64,000 nucleotides of DNA from Ophiodon elongatus (taxonomy: Eukaryota > Chordata > Actinopteri > Perciformes > Hexagrammidae), in contig JACSYO010000081.1 of assembly GCA_016806645.1 (NCBI GenBank), positions 2,501 to 66,500 on the forward strand. Reading direction: 5' to 3'. Positions 51,272-61,214 of this stretch are shown here, one piece after another. Numbering within the stretch: the stretch's first letter is position 1; each line of letters begins with the position of its first letter. The notes beneath the pieces are model-generated. The model was not told where the DNA came from. It worked only from the letters and a program-made list of their open reading frames with translations, and did not search any database. Made by a program: the position numbers and the translations under genes.

Positions 51272-51430
51272 TTTTCAAGATGCTCTTGGCCCAGTAGGTA
51301 GAGATACAAGTATAAAAAACAGCGGTTTACAAGGCAAGCGTGGCAAATGTGTAGGCTGCCATTTACTTGCAGTGGTGAACGTCACTTCCGGTCACAAACA
51401 CGACACTTCCGCCGTTGTTAAAGGGCGACT
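51272..51430 (-). promoter_or_regulatory. sdad1: SDAD1 promoter region (TATA-less)
   Basis: Just upstream of the start codon there are two ETS-type cores: CACTTCCGGTCAC near 51388 and CACTTCCGCCG near 51405. A YY1-like GCTGCCATTTAC lies near 51355. No TATA box is seen. This is typical of housekeeping ribosome-biogenesis genes. The exact start site is not visible. Confidence 0.5.
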
Positions 51431-51531
51431 GTTGACCGCATGTTGTTGCTATTTACTTATGCGCTGCTGTTCTTGGGCGTTTAACGTTAAATCATTTAAA
51501 ATTGATAATATTACACGTCTAACTTTTTATA

Positions 51532-51570
<39 letters not shown>

Positions 51571-52679
51571 TACTTTAGTTTGAAACTTCGTGGTCCACGT
51601 GACAAATCACTGTCACAACACTATGTCACTTTTTACTGCTGGTTGCTTAGATAACCATAACTCTTGATGTGAATTTGTGCAAAATAATCATCTCACACTG
51701 TTGAAAAAACTAATTCAGTCAAAGCTTCATCTAAGAACATCCTAATGTTTGAAAAAAATATATGTTTTTTAAAGGCACCTGTCAATTACTATTCATTCAC
51801 TGGCGAATAACTCTTCTGTGAGGCGTGTTTCCAAAATAAATTGAGATGATCAAATTCACTAAATAATGGATCCATTAATTTCACTTTATATTCATGACAA
51901 AAACGCACAGTCAGACATTGAGGACAATCTCGGGAGAAAAAACATGTCGTCACATTTTCTTCATTAATGTTGGTTGGTTTTCTCATGCTCCCATTGTTCT
52001 TATTTATATCTTCTGTACTAATCAAACCGTAAATACTTGATTAATAACGGCATTAGTCACTTGTGATTGTAAAACACTTTTTTTTGCCTTGTGGTATCCA
52101 AGAATAATAATGTTTTTCTCCATTTTTCATCCTTCCAATATTTCTTTGTGTGAAAAAAATCATCCTCACACCTTTACCACCTGCATTGACTTTTAGTTGT
52201 ATCATGTGTGGAGAAAGCATAATTTTTGTTTGTCTTTCAGACCCAAAGCAATGCTTAAATACTTTAAATGAAACCAAGACTGATTCACTGATGACCATGT
52301 TAGCAGAATAAGCCTTTTTAAGGCATATGTAAATCAAATGTATACATTTCTTGTTTCGCTTCCTTCATAGATTCGCATATCTGTGTTTTTTCACAGACTT
52401 CTCTCTCATCTTCTTACTTCCCTGATCTTTGAGTGTACCTCAGATCTCTTGGATATGAGACAATGCTTTAAACTGTACATAGAATAATTTAAACAAAAGA
52501 CATGTTGTGTGTTCTACAAAGTAATCCAGATGACTCAGTGTGCCTGCTTGTTGAATGAGGCAAAGCTGCAAAATGACTATCTAAGCCAATATACATTGTA
52601 TGACACCTGCAACCGATTCACTGTTTAAAAAGCTTCACTGAAGTAAAAAAAAAAGTACTCTCACAATACAAAGTGTCAC
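51431..52679. other. Intergenic region with a (TA)n array
   Basis: (TA)n at about 51526-51569. The rest is AT-rich with no recognisable gene; open frames at 51789-52025 and 52053-52337 on the minus strand lack family motifs and splice context. Confidence 0.5.
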
Positions 52680-53198
52680 TTTTGGTGACTGAGCGTTTTA
52701 TTGAATACAACACCAAACCAGTGATGCTGAGAAATCAGTGTGCTCAGTGGACGGCCACGATGCTGACTTTGTGTGGTTCGGTTCACATCCACTTTCAGGA
52801 GCCGCAGGATTTCCAAAGACACATGAGGAGCGCTGCCCTAGAAGAAATAAATATGTGTTTGCCCTCACATATTTTAAATATAATTTATCCAACTATAATC
52901 ACTGCCTTCATCTTTTACACTGACTATTGGATTACTGAAATATATTTAAAGAAGTTGCCTATAAGGAATATCGTGAACTCTTCATGTCTCCATTGCTTAA
53001 GATACTTACTAAGTCGACTGAAACATGGACGACCACTGCTCTGCAGCTTGTCCTGTGTTCAGCCATTCCTCTAATCTGGTCGGGAGAAAGCATTTCTTCT
53101 TAGTTCGAGGTAACCCTGGACGTCCTGCAGGAACACTGAGTCTAGGTCTTCCTCCTTTGTTGCTTTCCTGTGTGGACGTCAGAGAGGTGCACGTAATC
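52680..53198 (-). CDS. Unidentified minus-strand terminal exons
   Basis: Two exon-like blocks. The first, 53010-53198, lies between a good acceptor (CTTTCTCAGTCTGCAG on the minus strand: intron end CAGTCTGCAG) and a strong donor (GTAAGTATC); only one frame is open, reading NKGGRPRLSVPAGRPGLPR and FLPTRLEEWLNTGQAAEQWS. Two GRP cores flanked by basic residues resemble AT-hooks, but loosely. The frame closes exactly at the junction (TA plus G gives TAG, spliced or not). The second, about 52680-52837, would then be a 3' UTR exon with a reverse-strand AATAAA at 52697-52702. No upstream exon found here joins in the right phase, so this may be a gene remnant or a non-coding RNA. Confidence 0.35.
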
Positions 53199-53373
53199 CT
53201 GCAGACTGAGAAAGGCCAGTCAATATCCGTGAATATTGAAACGTCGTTAATGATAATATCTATACAAGTCAGAAGTTCATACTCACCTTTTAGTTTACTT
53301 GAGTAAGTGATAATATATAGCCAAACAGAAGTAGTATATGTCGCAGAGTCAAAAGTCAAAAGCTTGTGCTTAG

Positions 53374-53976
53374 CTTTTTCGTCCACAGTGAACAGCAGCG
53401 GCTCGGGTGGAATAAGATGAAAGTAAAGTATGAGAAAGAATGTTTAGTAAAACTATATTTGAATTATTAAATAAGTATGGATGAGCTACTTACCTTTTTC
53501 ATCCACGATGAACAGCAGCGGCTCAGGTGGTGAAGTAGGATTAAAGTAAGAGAAAGAGTTGTTGGTAAAACAATATTTGAATTATTGAATAAGTATAAAA
53601 GTGCATATGGATAACCAGATTTGCAATACAATAACGCACATTTATTTATTTCTCTTTACATTGCAGACTATTCTAAGTCACTTTGTTTACATGTCAGAAG
53701 CTCTTACTAACCTTTTTTGTCCACAATGAACCGCAGCAGCTCAGGTGGTGGAGTAAGACAGGAAACCAAAACAATTAAGTTAGTAAAAGACAGGACAAAT
53801 TATCTTTGAATTGCTAAATAAGTGATATTATATGAACAAATAAATGTAGCATAAAAATTGTAGGTAAGTTACATAATATTACTTTTCTGTTTTCATATTT
53901 TGGACTATTAAATGTCCTTTTCTCTGCAAAACAGAAGCTCGTACTTACTTTTTTCATCCACAGTGATCAACAGCGG
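53374..53976 (-). repeat. Cluster of four duplicated 28-nt microexon-like units
   Basis: Four related units at 53374-53401, 53494-53521, 53712-53739 and 53949-53976. Read on the minus strand, each codes for a variant of PLLFIVDEK plus one base (also LLRFIVDKK and PLLITVDEK). Three are followed by donor-like GTAAGT or GTTAGT and preceded by CTGAG; in the first the donor is altered to CTAAGC. Flanking intron-like sequence is duplicated too, so whole segments of about 120-240 bp were copied. A fifth copy is at 62694-62721. Gene identity unknown. Confidence 0.55.
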
Positions 53977-54046
53977 CTCAGATGGAATAAGATGAAAGTA
54001 AAGTATGTGAAATAATGTTCAGTAAAACTATATTTGAATTTGTTTT

Positions 54047-54312
54047 TAATAAAGTAATACTTTGAACAGAGTTGTTCATGTTGTTAATAAAGTAATACTT
54101 TGAACAGAGTTGTTCATGTTGTTAATAAAGTAATACTTTGAACAGAGTTGTTCATGTTGTTAATAAAGTAATATTTTGAACAGAGTTGTTCATGTTGTTA
54201 ATAAAGTAATACTTTGAACATGGTTGTTCATGTTGTTAATAAAGTAATACTTTGAACAGAGTTGTTCATGTTGTTAATAAAGTAATACTTTGAACAGGGT
54301 TGTTCATGTTGT
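54047..54312. repeat. 38-bp tandem repeat, seven copies
   Basis: Seven head-to-tail copies of a unit beginning TAATAAAGTAATACTTTGAA and ending GTTGTTCATGTTGT. Copies differ from one another at one to three bases only, so the array is young or homogenised. It directly follows the fourth microexon-like unit. Confidence 0.95.
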
Positions 54313-54623
54313 TCATGTCGTGACACAACACTGTAAGAACAAGGACGAAGTATCTAAGATGAGCTTTTTTGTCGTCCATCTTCTGAACATTGTAGTTTCC
54401 CCGCTGCAGACCCACGTCACTAACATCCTAACTACGTAACTTAGTGGAAGTGGAGTCAGATTCTCTAAACACCGCAGTTGTCTTTTCCTAACTCCTCATG
54501 AATTCTCCTTCCCATCTTTCCTTGACCCTGTGACGTTTTCCACAAAGGTCAAGGAAAAGGACGTTGGAAGGTAATTTTTGAACTATTGGACTGCAGCCGT
54601 AGTAACAGTCTCTGACACCTCAT

Positions 54624-54763
54624 AGGGCACTGAGTCGAGATCTTTACAGTTTATCAAGGAAATAAGTGGCTTGTGATCACTCTGTAGCGTAAAGGAGTCT
54701 AGTCCATAGAGGTACCTGGAAAACTTCTCACAGGCCCAGGCTGCAGTGAAACACTCCTTTTCA
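54624..54763 (-). mobile_element. Gypsy-type LTR retrotransposon relic (RNase H fragment)
   Basis: The minus strand reads KECFTAAWACEKFSRYLYG and later LQSDHKPLISLIN, the standard RNase H signature of Gypsy/Ty3 polyproteins (ACEKF...YLYG...TDHKPL). The frame breaks on both sides and no LTR is seen, so this is a dead fragment. Confidence 0.75.
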
Positions 54764-54827
54764 AGTGGTTAGCCCTTAGCTATCTCCTACTGAGAGAGCA
54801 TGTGTCTAATGATGCTTTGATTGGTTT

Positions 54828-54900
54828 AAGTCTTCTTCTTCTGTGTGTTTATTGGCAGATCACTAACCAACTACATGTGCATACCGCCACCTACTGTATC
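54828..54900. repeat. Dispersed fish repeat (TTATTGGC...CCGCCACCTACTG)
   Basis: TCTTCTTCTTCTGTGTGTTTATTGGC followed by GTGCATACCGCCACCTACTG. I recognise this combination as a common interspersed sequence in teleosts; its class is not certain to me. Confidence 0.5.
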
Positions 54901-55340
54901 TGAGTGTGTACTCATGGCATTATATTATCTGAATACTGATCAGAAAGACACCTATTTGATTTGACTCTTCCAAATGAAATACGACATGTTTTTGATAGCT
55001 GCATGCCTGAACCTTAGTCGTGTTATTACCAGCGGTAACAATATATTCTTTCATGTTGTTCAACCTGAACTGACTTTTGTATAATATAATAATGTCTCCC
55101 TTCAGGGTCTCTATCCCATTCCTTCTGCCAAGCGTTACTAGCCTCTCCCCTATTTACCTTCATCTACTTTAATTATGTTGTTGTTGTCACATACTGAACA
55201 CAAATACAATCTTCACTTTTAAAATGTCGTGATCAATAACAGGAACATGAAGGCCTTGGTTGTGTGTGTCGATGACGCAGAGAGCTGAAGGCTGAACTTC
55301 ATGTCGTTCCCTCAGTCATAAAAGAGACAATGCTGACTGT
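54901..55340. other. Unannotated AT-rich stretch
   Basis: No exon, repeat array or RNA gene recognised. It lies between the dispersed repeat and the (TA)n composite array. Confidence 0.5.
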
Positions 55341-55342
55341 CA

Positions 55343-55344
<2 letters not shown>

Positions 55345-55381
<37 letters not shown>

Positions 55382-55392
55382 AATACTGTATA

Positions 55393-55438
<46 letters not shown>

Positions 55439-55449
55439 AATACTGTATA

Positions 55450-55503
<54 letters not shown>

Positions 55504-55515
55504 TATACTGTATAT
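55345..55515. repeat. Composite (TA)n / TAAAGTAATACTGTATATGTGTG array
   Basis: Three (TA)n blocks alternate with the spacer AAAGTAATACTGTATATGTG plus TGTG, then end in (CA)n and a TACTGTATATACAGTA palindrome. The higher-order unit is about 58 bp. The minus-strand open frames here are simple-repeat artefacts. Confidence 0.9.
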
Positions 55516-56109
55516 ACAGTATATCTTCTTATTCATTTTTAAATGAATTCATAGAGTTTTGACCGAACATGTTTTCACCTCCATCATAATGTCCTCATGG
55601 CTCCTTCTCCATCAAACATCGATCAACACAACCTTTGGCAGAAAGAGTAAATGTCTTGTAATTATCGAAAACGTTGCCAATTTAGCTTTAATGATATGTA
55701 TGATCTGCTGTTGTTATAAATAACAAGTGTTTACACACTGAAAACACCGTGTGATGAATTACAGGGAGAACATAATTAGATTCAACAACGTTGCATGAAA
55801 ACAAAGTTTATTTCATTTTTCATCCAGTTGGGCTTTCTGTGTTCAACAGAGCTGTCCCATTTTAAAACACATGCATGTGAAAACTGCATGTTTGCTCTCA
55901 TCATTTATTACTATTTAGCTAGTTTTTACCCCAAATCTCTCATTTGTCTCCTTAGAGTATTGCAGAGACAGATTACGTCATGTTTACAACTCATTAGAGC
56001 TGCACTGAATGGAAACAAAACACTGACAAATATCATAACAAATTATAGTACTAATAAAATAAAATATATGTTTCAAAAATATGAGAAAATAATGACAATG
56101 TATCTCTGT

Positions 56110-56377
56110 CTGTCTCGCTTAATCACACACACACGCACGCGCGTCAGTCAGCGCCATGGCAACAGAACCCGACCGAGGCTACTTAAGGGCCGGGGACCGT
56201 TCAGAATCCTCACTCTGCACTTGGACCTCAACTTGCGAAGCCGAACTGTGGAGCGCTAGCTAGCTAACCGCTAACGCTTTGAGTTTTCAACTGCTAGCCA
56301 AAAGCTACTTTTACAAATCTGGTTTGATAACCAAACTACCGTATTTATTCTACCGTAGGTAGCCGAGGAGCCTGATA
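56110..56377 (+). promoter_or_regulatory. Putative promoter and 5' UTR of the small plus-strand gene
   Basis: GC-richer than the flanks, with CGCACGCGCGTC near 56135, a TATA-like GCTACTTAAGGGCC near 56179, and CTCACTCTGCAC about 30 nt later as a possible initiator. It lies about 200 bp upstream of the ATG at 56378. Confidence 0.4.
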
Positions 56378-58051
56378 ATGGACCTCGACGCCGACCTGTT
56401 CTGGATTTTGTTTGGAGAGGAGACTGACTGGGTCCCTGGAGGTAAGACACGTTTTATATAGCTAACTAGCTAACTTTTTTTTTTTTTTATAATTGTTTTT
56501 ATTGATTCATCCCTTTAAACCGTGTAAAGTGTTCTCAGTTTAGAAATCAGTGAACATTTTTGAGTTTAAAGGTAAATAGTTCACTCAATATTATTTGGAA
56601 TGTTGGGGGGAAAAAACTGATTTGGTGAAAGTGACCCTCAGTCGACGATTTCTCGCTGTAACATGATTATTTGAGGGGCAAAGTGTCTTAAAGTGGCTGG
56701 ACGTCTGTGGAATGTGTTAACAATCAGTGTAGATGTCTGAAAACCCGGTTATTTTGGTTTGAGGGCATCAAAATCTCCAGATTTAACATTGAAATATCAT
56801 AAAAAAGATGGCGCCTGAGCCACTTCATGGAACACTCGAATATGAATAAATTATGCACCACGGAAACCATATGGAACGATATCGTAACAGAACGTTCAGA
56901 TAGAATCACACGTGACGCGACCTGAGTTGGTTTGTTTTGACGGTTGAAACCTGACTTATTGAACAAACATCTGCTCCTTTTACTTTATATTATTAATACA
57001 TCAACTATTTATTTCACATTTAACATTGAAAGGCGCTTTGCTCGTTGTGGTGGCGTTTTGTTTTCGCGGGACGAGAGAGCACCTGTTCAGTAACTGTACG
57101 GGACTTCACGTGCGCTTGCGGCGTGTTTGCTGTTTATTGCAAACCATTGACCGTTTCGTCCACACAAATGTAGAATAGATGTCTTTGTCCAGAGCTCACG
57201 AGTCTCAGCAGTCGGTTAATTGACCCGCTGACTGACTGATTAGCAGCCGGAATCTGAATCCAGATCAGAAACTTAGAAAAAGCGCGTGGGGAGGCGCTCC
57301 TCTCCTCATCCAACAATTATGAAGCACTCTTCAGGTGCACCTCATGATTAAAACCTTTTCTTTATTATGATGAACCCTACACGGTTGTTTCAGAAACATA
57401 ATAACAGTATCAAGGATAATATCTCTCACGACAATAATAATGTTATCATTATTGTTATTATATATCTGTTCAAACTAACAGAGGCAGAGCTACATTATGT
57501 TTGATATTACTGTTAAAAGGCGATGCCTCTCTTCGTGACACGTGTAGTGCACTAGTTAGTTTATGGATATGCTATTGTTTTTAAACAAGTTTTAACTTTA
57601 ACAAGTTTAACTTTTTAAAAGTTAAACTTTGATTATTGCTCAATGTAATCCAGAAATATTTGACGTCTTGAGGAATCCTGACCGTTTAAATGTTTCCCTC
57701 TCAGCTGGTGGAGACTGCACTAGACCTTTTCCACCACCCGGCCCCCGTCGAGTCGTCATATTCAACCACCGTCCGGAAGAAGCGGACCGTCCGGAAGAAG
57801 CTCGGCCCCCAGTCCAGGTAGGTGTGAAGAGGCAGAGGATCGGTGGGGACGACCACGAGTATGCAGCGCCCTCCACCAAGAGGACCAGAGACGAGGACTA
57901 CGAGGAGTCAGCACCCTCCACGTCAGGCCTCGGCCCCTCCACCAAGAAGAGCAGGGATGAGGACTGCAGATGGTCTCCACCCTCCACTTCAGGCCACGCA
58001 TCCCCTTTCAGAAGATACTGGCAGTGGGACGAGGACAGCGACTCGGATTAA
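56378..58051 (+). CDS. Unidentified small acidic/basic protein, two exons
   Basis: Exon 1 56378-56441 (MDLDADLFWILFGEETDWVP, donor GTAAGAC) joins exon 2 57705-58051 (acceptor CCCTCTCAG) in phase 1, giving 136 aa. The N-terminal 20 residues could form an amphipathic helix. The middle is Pro/Arg-rich; the rest repeats a pattern APSTK-R-RDEDYEES, PSTSGLGPSTKKSRDEDCR, PPSTSGHASPF and ends in an acidic run DEDSDSD. KRQR and TKKSR could be nuclear signals. An internal donor (CCAG, then GTAGGT at 57820/57821) could instead splice to 61215. Similar PSTSGLG strings near the window end (63865-63999) suggest a local family. Low-complexity N-terminal exons of this kind precede Pim-like kinases in some fish, but no kinase is visible here. 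Confidence 0.5.
56442..57704 (+). other. Intron of the small plus-strand gene
   Basis: No repeat family or RNA gene is recognised. Open frames at 56724-56966 and 57134-57316 on the minus strand have no supporting features. Confidence 0.4.
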
Positions 58052-58399
58052 GACCGACAGCCTGTTTGCTGCAGGATTGTTAAACCTTTATGTCTGGCAG
58101 GACTGATAAAGCGCCAGACTGCCTTCCCTCACGTCTGGCGGGGTTTGGCAATAGGTCGCATCTTGCAGCAGAGCTTTTAAATATCTTTTTTTTTTTTCAT
58201 GGATTTTCCTTTTAAATAATAGTTGATGTTGGTAGATGCAGAAACCAGAGATAGGTTAACAGTGAAAGGTTGTTATTCTGTTGTGTATTTTTCTTTATAA
58301 AGTCTAGAGGTCTTTACCAGACAAAGGTAAGTCATCATTTAATACCAACAATAACACAAGTCCCCTGAAAGTTATCAGTTGTTCAAAGACTGTTAATTT

Positions 58400-61090
58400 T
58401 ATAATGTTTTACAGAACATAATTCGGGAACGAAGGCCACGCCCCGAACTCAGCCAATTACCGAGCCCTAATTAAGCACAAGGAACCCGTTCACTTCCTCT
58501 TTGACTACGTGCGACAGATGAACAAAATCTTAAATCGCTTACCTGACGCAAACGCTCTTCCCCAACCCTCCCGGAAGACCAGCTACATCCTGAAGTCCCG
58601 GAGCCCCCTCCTTCTCTGCCCACGCTTCGTCGCCAGCATCCTCAGCTGCGTTTACCCATCCACGATCCCCGCGGCTTTCGGCATCCTTCCTCCGACAATC
58701 CCCGAAGTTGTCGGCCCTCGCCTTCCCAACAGCCCCGACGAGGAGATCCCGACTTCGGCGTCCCCCACGGCGCCCTCCAACCCGACGGAGATCCCGACTT
58801 CGGCGTCCTCCATGCCGCCCTCCCACCCGACGGAGATCCCGACTTTGGCGTCTCCCTCGCCGCCCTCCCAACTGACGGAGGTCCCGACTTCGGCGTCCTC
58901 CACGCCGCTCTCCCACCCGATGGAGATCCCGACTTCGCCGTCTCCCACGCCGCTCTCCCACCAGCCGGAGACCCAGGCGCTCGAACGACAGGCAAAACCA
59001 CCGCGACCCTCATTCACCATTCCGACGCTCCGACAATCTCTACATATCCCACTTTTCCGAGCGGACAGTCTCTCGACCGAAGAACGCAACAGCATCTGCC
59101 TGATTAAGAAAAGATAACTTTTCAAACTATTCAGAGTCTCAGCACAACATCACTCGCGCTCTCCGAGCGCTCAGAGCACTTCCGGTTTCCCCGCGCCGCT
59201 TCAGTCGCAGCGCCGATGGCGTCACAACGCATCTCACGGCCGGAGAAATCTCCCACCCTCTTCAAGCTGCCTCTGTACCAGACACATCTCACCTTGCAAT
59301 TTATTTTCCCGAGACTTCACTACCAACACATTCACGGGACACGGGACTCCAGCCTCCAGCATCCTCTTCTGTTCTCTTGCTTCTGCCTTCCACACCTCGG
59401 CCAACTCCTCCCACCTCGACACTGGCTACCCCAGCTGCACAGACCGCTCCAACAAGGCTCCACGGGAAATGGCGCAGCTACAGGAGCAACTCGGGGGCGG
59501 GCGTCGACGGAGGAACCCAGCCATCCACACCAGTCCTTTCAGAGGGCCAGGTCGTATCACCACTAACGCTACCCACCCCACCTTAACTGCTCCCCCGTTT
59601 TTCCACAGCTTAGCCAGCAGCCAGTTCCAGCGTCCTTCAGACTTATTTCCACCTACCAGTTTCACTTTAGCCACCGCATTAGCTTTAGCGCGCCGAGTCG
59701 CATCCGCCCGACCACCAACCGCGCCACACGCTCAGGCAACAGATTCCCGCCAGTAACTAAATCGACCTTTCTCAATTAAACAAATCCATCTACACGCAAT
59801 CCCCAGCGCATCTCTAACCGCTCTCGGCCGCGCTGCACCCAGCCACTTCCCACCTACTCCAAGGAACCCACAACAGTCTTATTGGCCTACTCTTTCCCCT
59901 AGCACCGCAACATAATTGGCCAGCCTTCCCAGACCGCAGGCCCGAGTCGGCAGACTACCTTTCACGACCTCGACCCGACCCCGCGGTTCGGTGGCAACCT
60001 TTTATACGTACCAGTCTACTTTTGCATCGAAAGCCGCCGCTCGCTCGCAGCAGTCCAATCAGGAACATAGCCACAACAGTCTCATTCGCCTACTCTTTCC
60101 TCTAGCACCGCAGCATAATTGGCCGGCCTCCCCAGATCACAGCTCGCTCTTCCCCGAATTGCGAGCTTGCAGCGCACCATCCCATCCGGCCACCATACGC
60201 AACCTCACAGCCCCTCCCCCCGCCTTTACCTCAGCTCCTAGTAAACAAGCCACCGCTTAGTACATAATAATCGACCCCATCCGCCTCGCAGGCCAGGAGC
60301 CCATCGCCTCAAAGTTCCTCCCAACCAACCCACCTATTGGTACCTTTCGGTTCCCGTCGGCCGGAAGCATACTACTTAACCACGCGTCAGTCCTTTGGGG
60401 TGCAGTGCATCCCGAAAATGTTTCGATCACTTATCCGACGCACTCGGCCGGACCCCGATAAACATCCATAAACTCCCGTACATCATCCATCTCTTAGACG
60501 ACTTCCACACCGGCAACACTGCCTTCCTTAACCCCAGCACTCAGCTCCCACACTAACTCCTGCACCGCAGGAACTCGGCCTCCCAGGTCGCAACTTGACC
60601 ACCTACTCACTTCTGTTCCTCAGGCAAGAAATTCAGCCCCTACGCACCAGCCTCCGACACCCGTCATCCGCGGTCCCACGGCCTTCAGCAAACCCCGACC
60701 ATACCAAGGTTTCCCCCATCTTGTCATTTCTTTGTTCCTCGACACCCCCCCACCCCCCCGGCTGGTGGTCCTCTCCTGCATCCGCTCAAACTTAACGACT
60801 TCAGAAACGCTCACCGGCACTCTTCTTTCATGAAGCTCTCTTTTGGGGACTCTGGATCATCAGAGCTTCCGAAGAGACAACCCCCACCCACGTGTCTCCA
60901 CCCCCACCGTTCCCTCCAGCCACCGGACGGCAGCGGTCTTTCATCGCACCCCTCCAACCTTCTTTCCAAGAGCCCCTCTACCCTTCTTGTTCCTTCCCCC
61001 CTACATCCCTCGACCCACATCCCTTTCTTCCTTAACCCAACCCTCTAGTTCCATCGCGCAATAAACCATCCGTAAACTTATAGCGCAATT
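58400..61090 (+). mobile_element. GC/C-rich DIRS-like retrotransposon relic
   Basis: A 2.7 kb block far richer in C and CpG than the rest of the window, with abrupt edges. Near its 3' part (60383-60555) one frame reads SPLGCSASRKCFDHLSDAL and later LPYIIHLLDDFHTG, matching the DIRS-type reverse transcriptase signature (FGCxxSPxxFD...HLLDDF). Stops lie directly before and after. Upstream open frames (58509-59117, 59216-59566, 59469-59756) are Pro/Ser-rich and could be gag-like, broken by frameshifts. A copy of about 70 bp occurs at about 59866-59938 and 60064-60138. AATAAA near 61060 may be its 3' end. No tyrosine recombinase was recognised. The element would lie in an intron if the small plus-strand gene splices to 61215. 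Confidence 0.55.
58743..58967 (+). repeat. 45-bp minisatellite, five copies, in frame
   Basis: Five exact-length units of 45 bp, each coding for a 15-residue repeat of the form EIPTSASxxPPSHPT, within the open frame 58509-59117. Units at 58743, 58788, 58833, 58878 and 58923. Because the unit is a multiple of three the frame has been kept through the expansions. Confidence 0.9.
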
Positions 61091-61214
61091 GGCGTGGTCT
61101 TTGTTAGTGAAACTCTCTCTATCTATCTTTATAGTTAGATGAAGGTGGCTGAACTAGACAGATGTGGTAAAAATTACTAACGCTAGGAAAAGTCTCCAAG
61201 TCTCTTTTACTCAG

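Noticed and set aside
52673..53074. 133-codon plus-strand open frame
   Set aside because: It overlaps better supported minus-strand exon blocks and has no motif or splice evidence.
54047..54312. CRISPR-like spaced repeat
   Set aside because: Units are directly adjacent with no unique spacers, and the host is a vertebrate; it is a plain tandem repeat.
55299..55536. Two minus-strand Tyr-Ile repeat open frames
   Set aside because: They are translations of (TA)n and have no coding value.
55795..56259. 154-codon plus-strand open frame
   Set aside because: It runs into the promoter and 5' UTR of the small gene, is AT-rich without domain motifs, and has no good start context.
58539..59125. Minus-strand Gly/Arg-rich open frames opposite the 45-bp minisatellite
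   Set aside because: They are forced open by the repeat and by GC content; the reverse transcriptase signature fixes the element on the plus strand.
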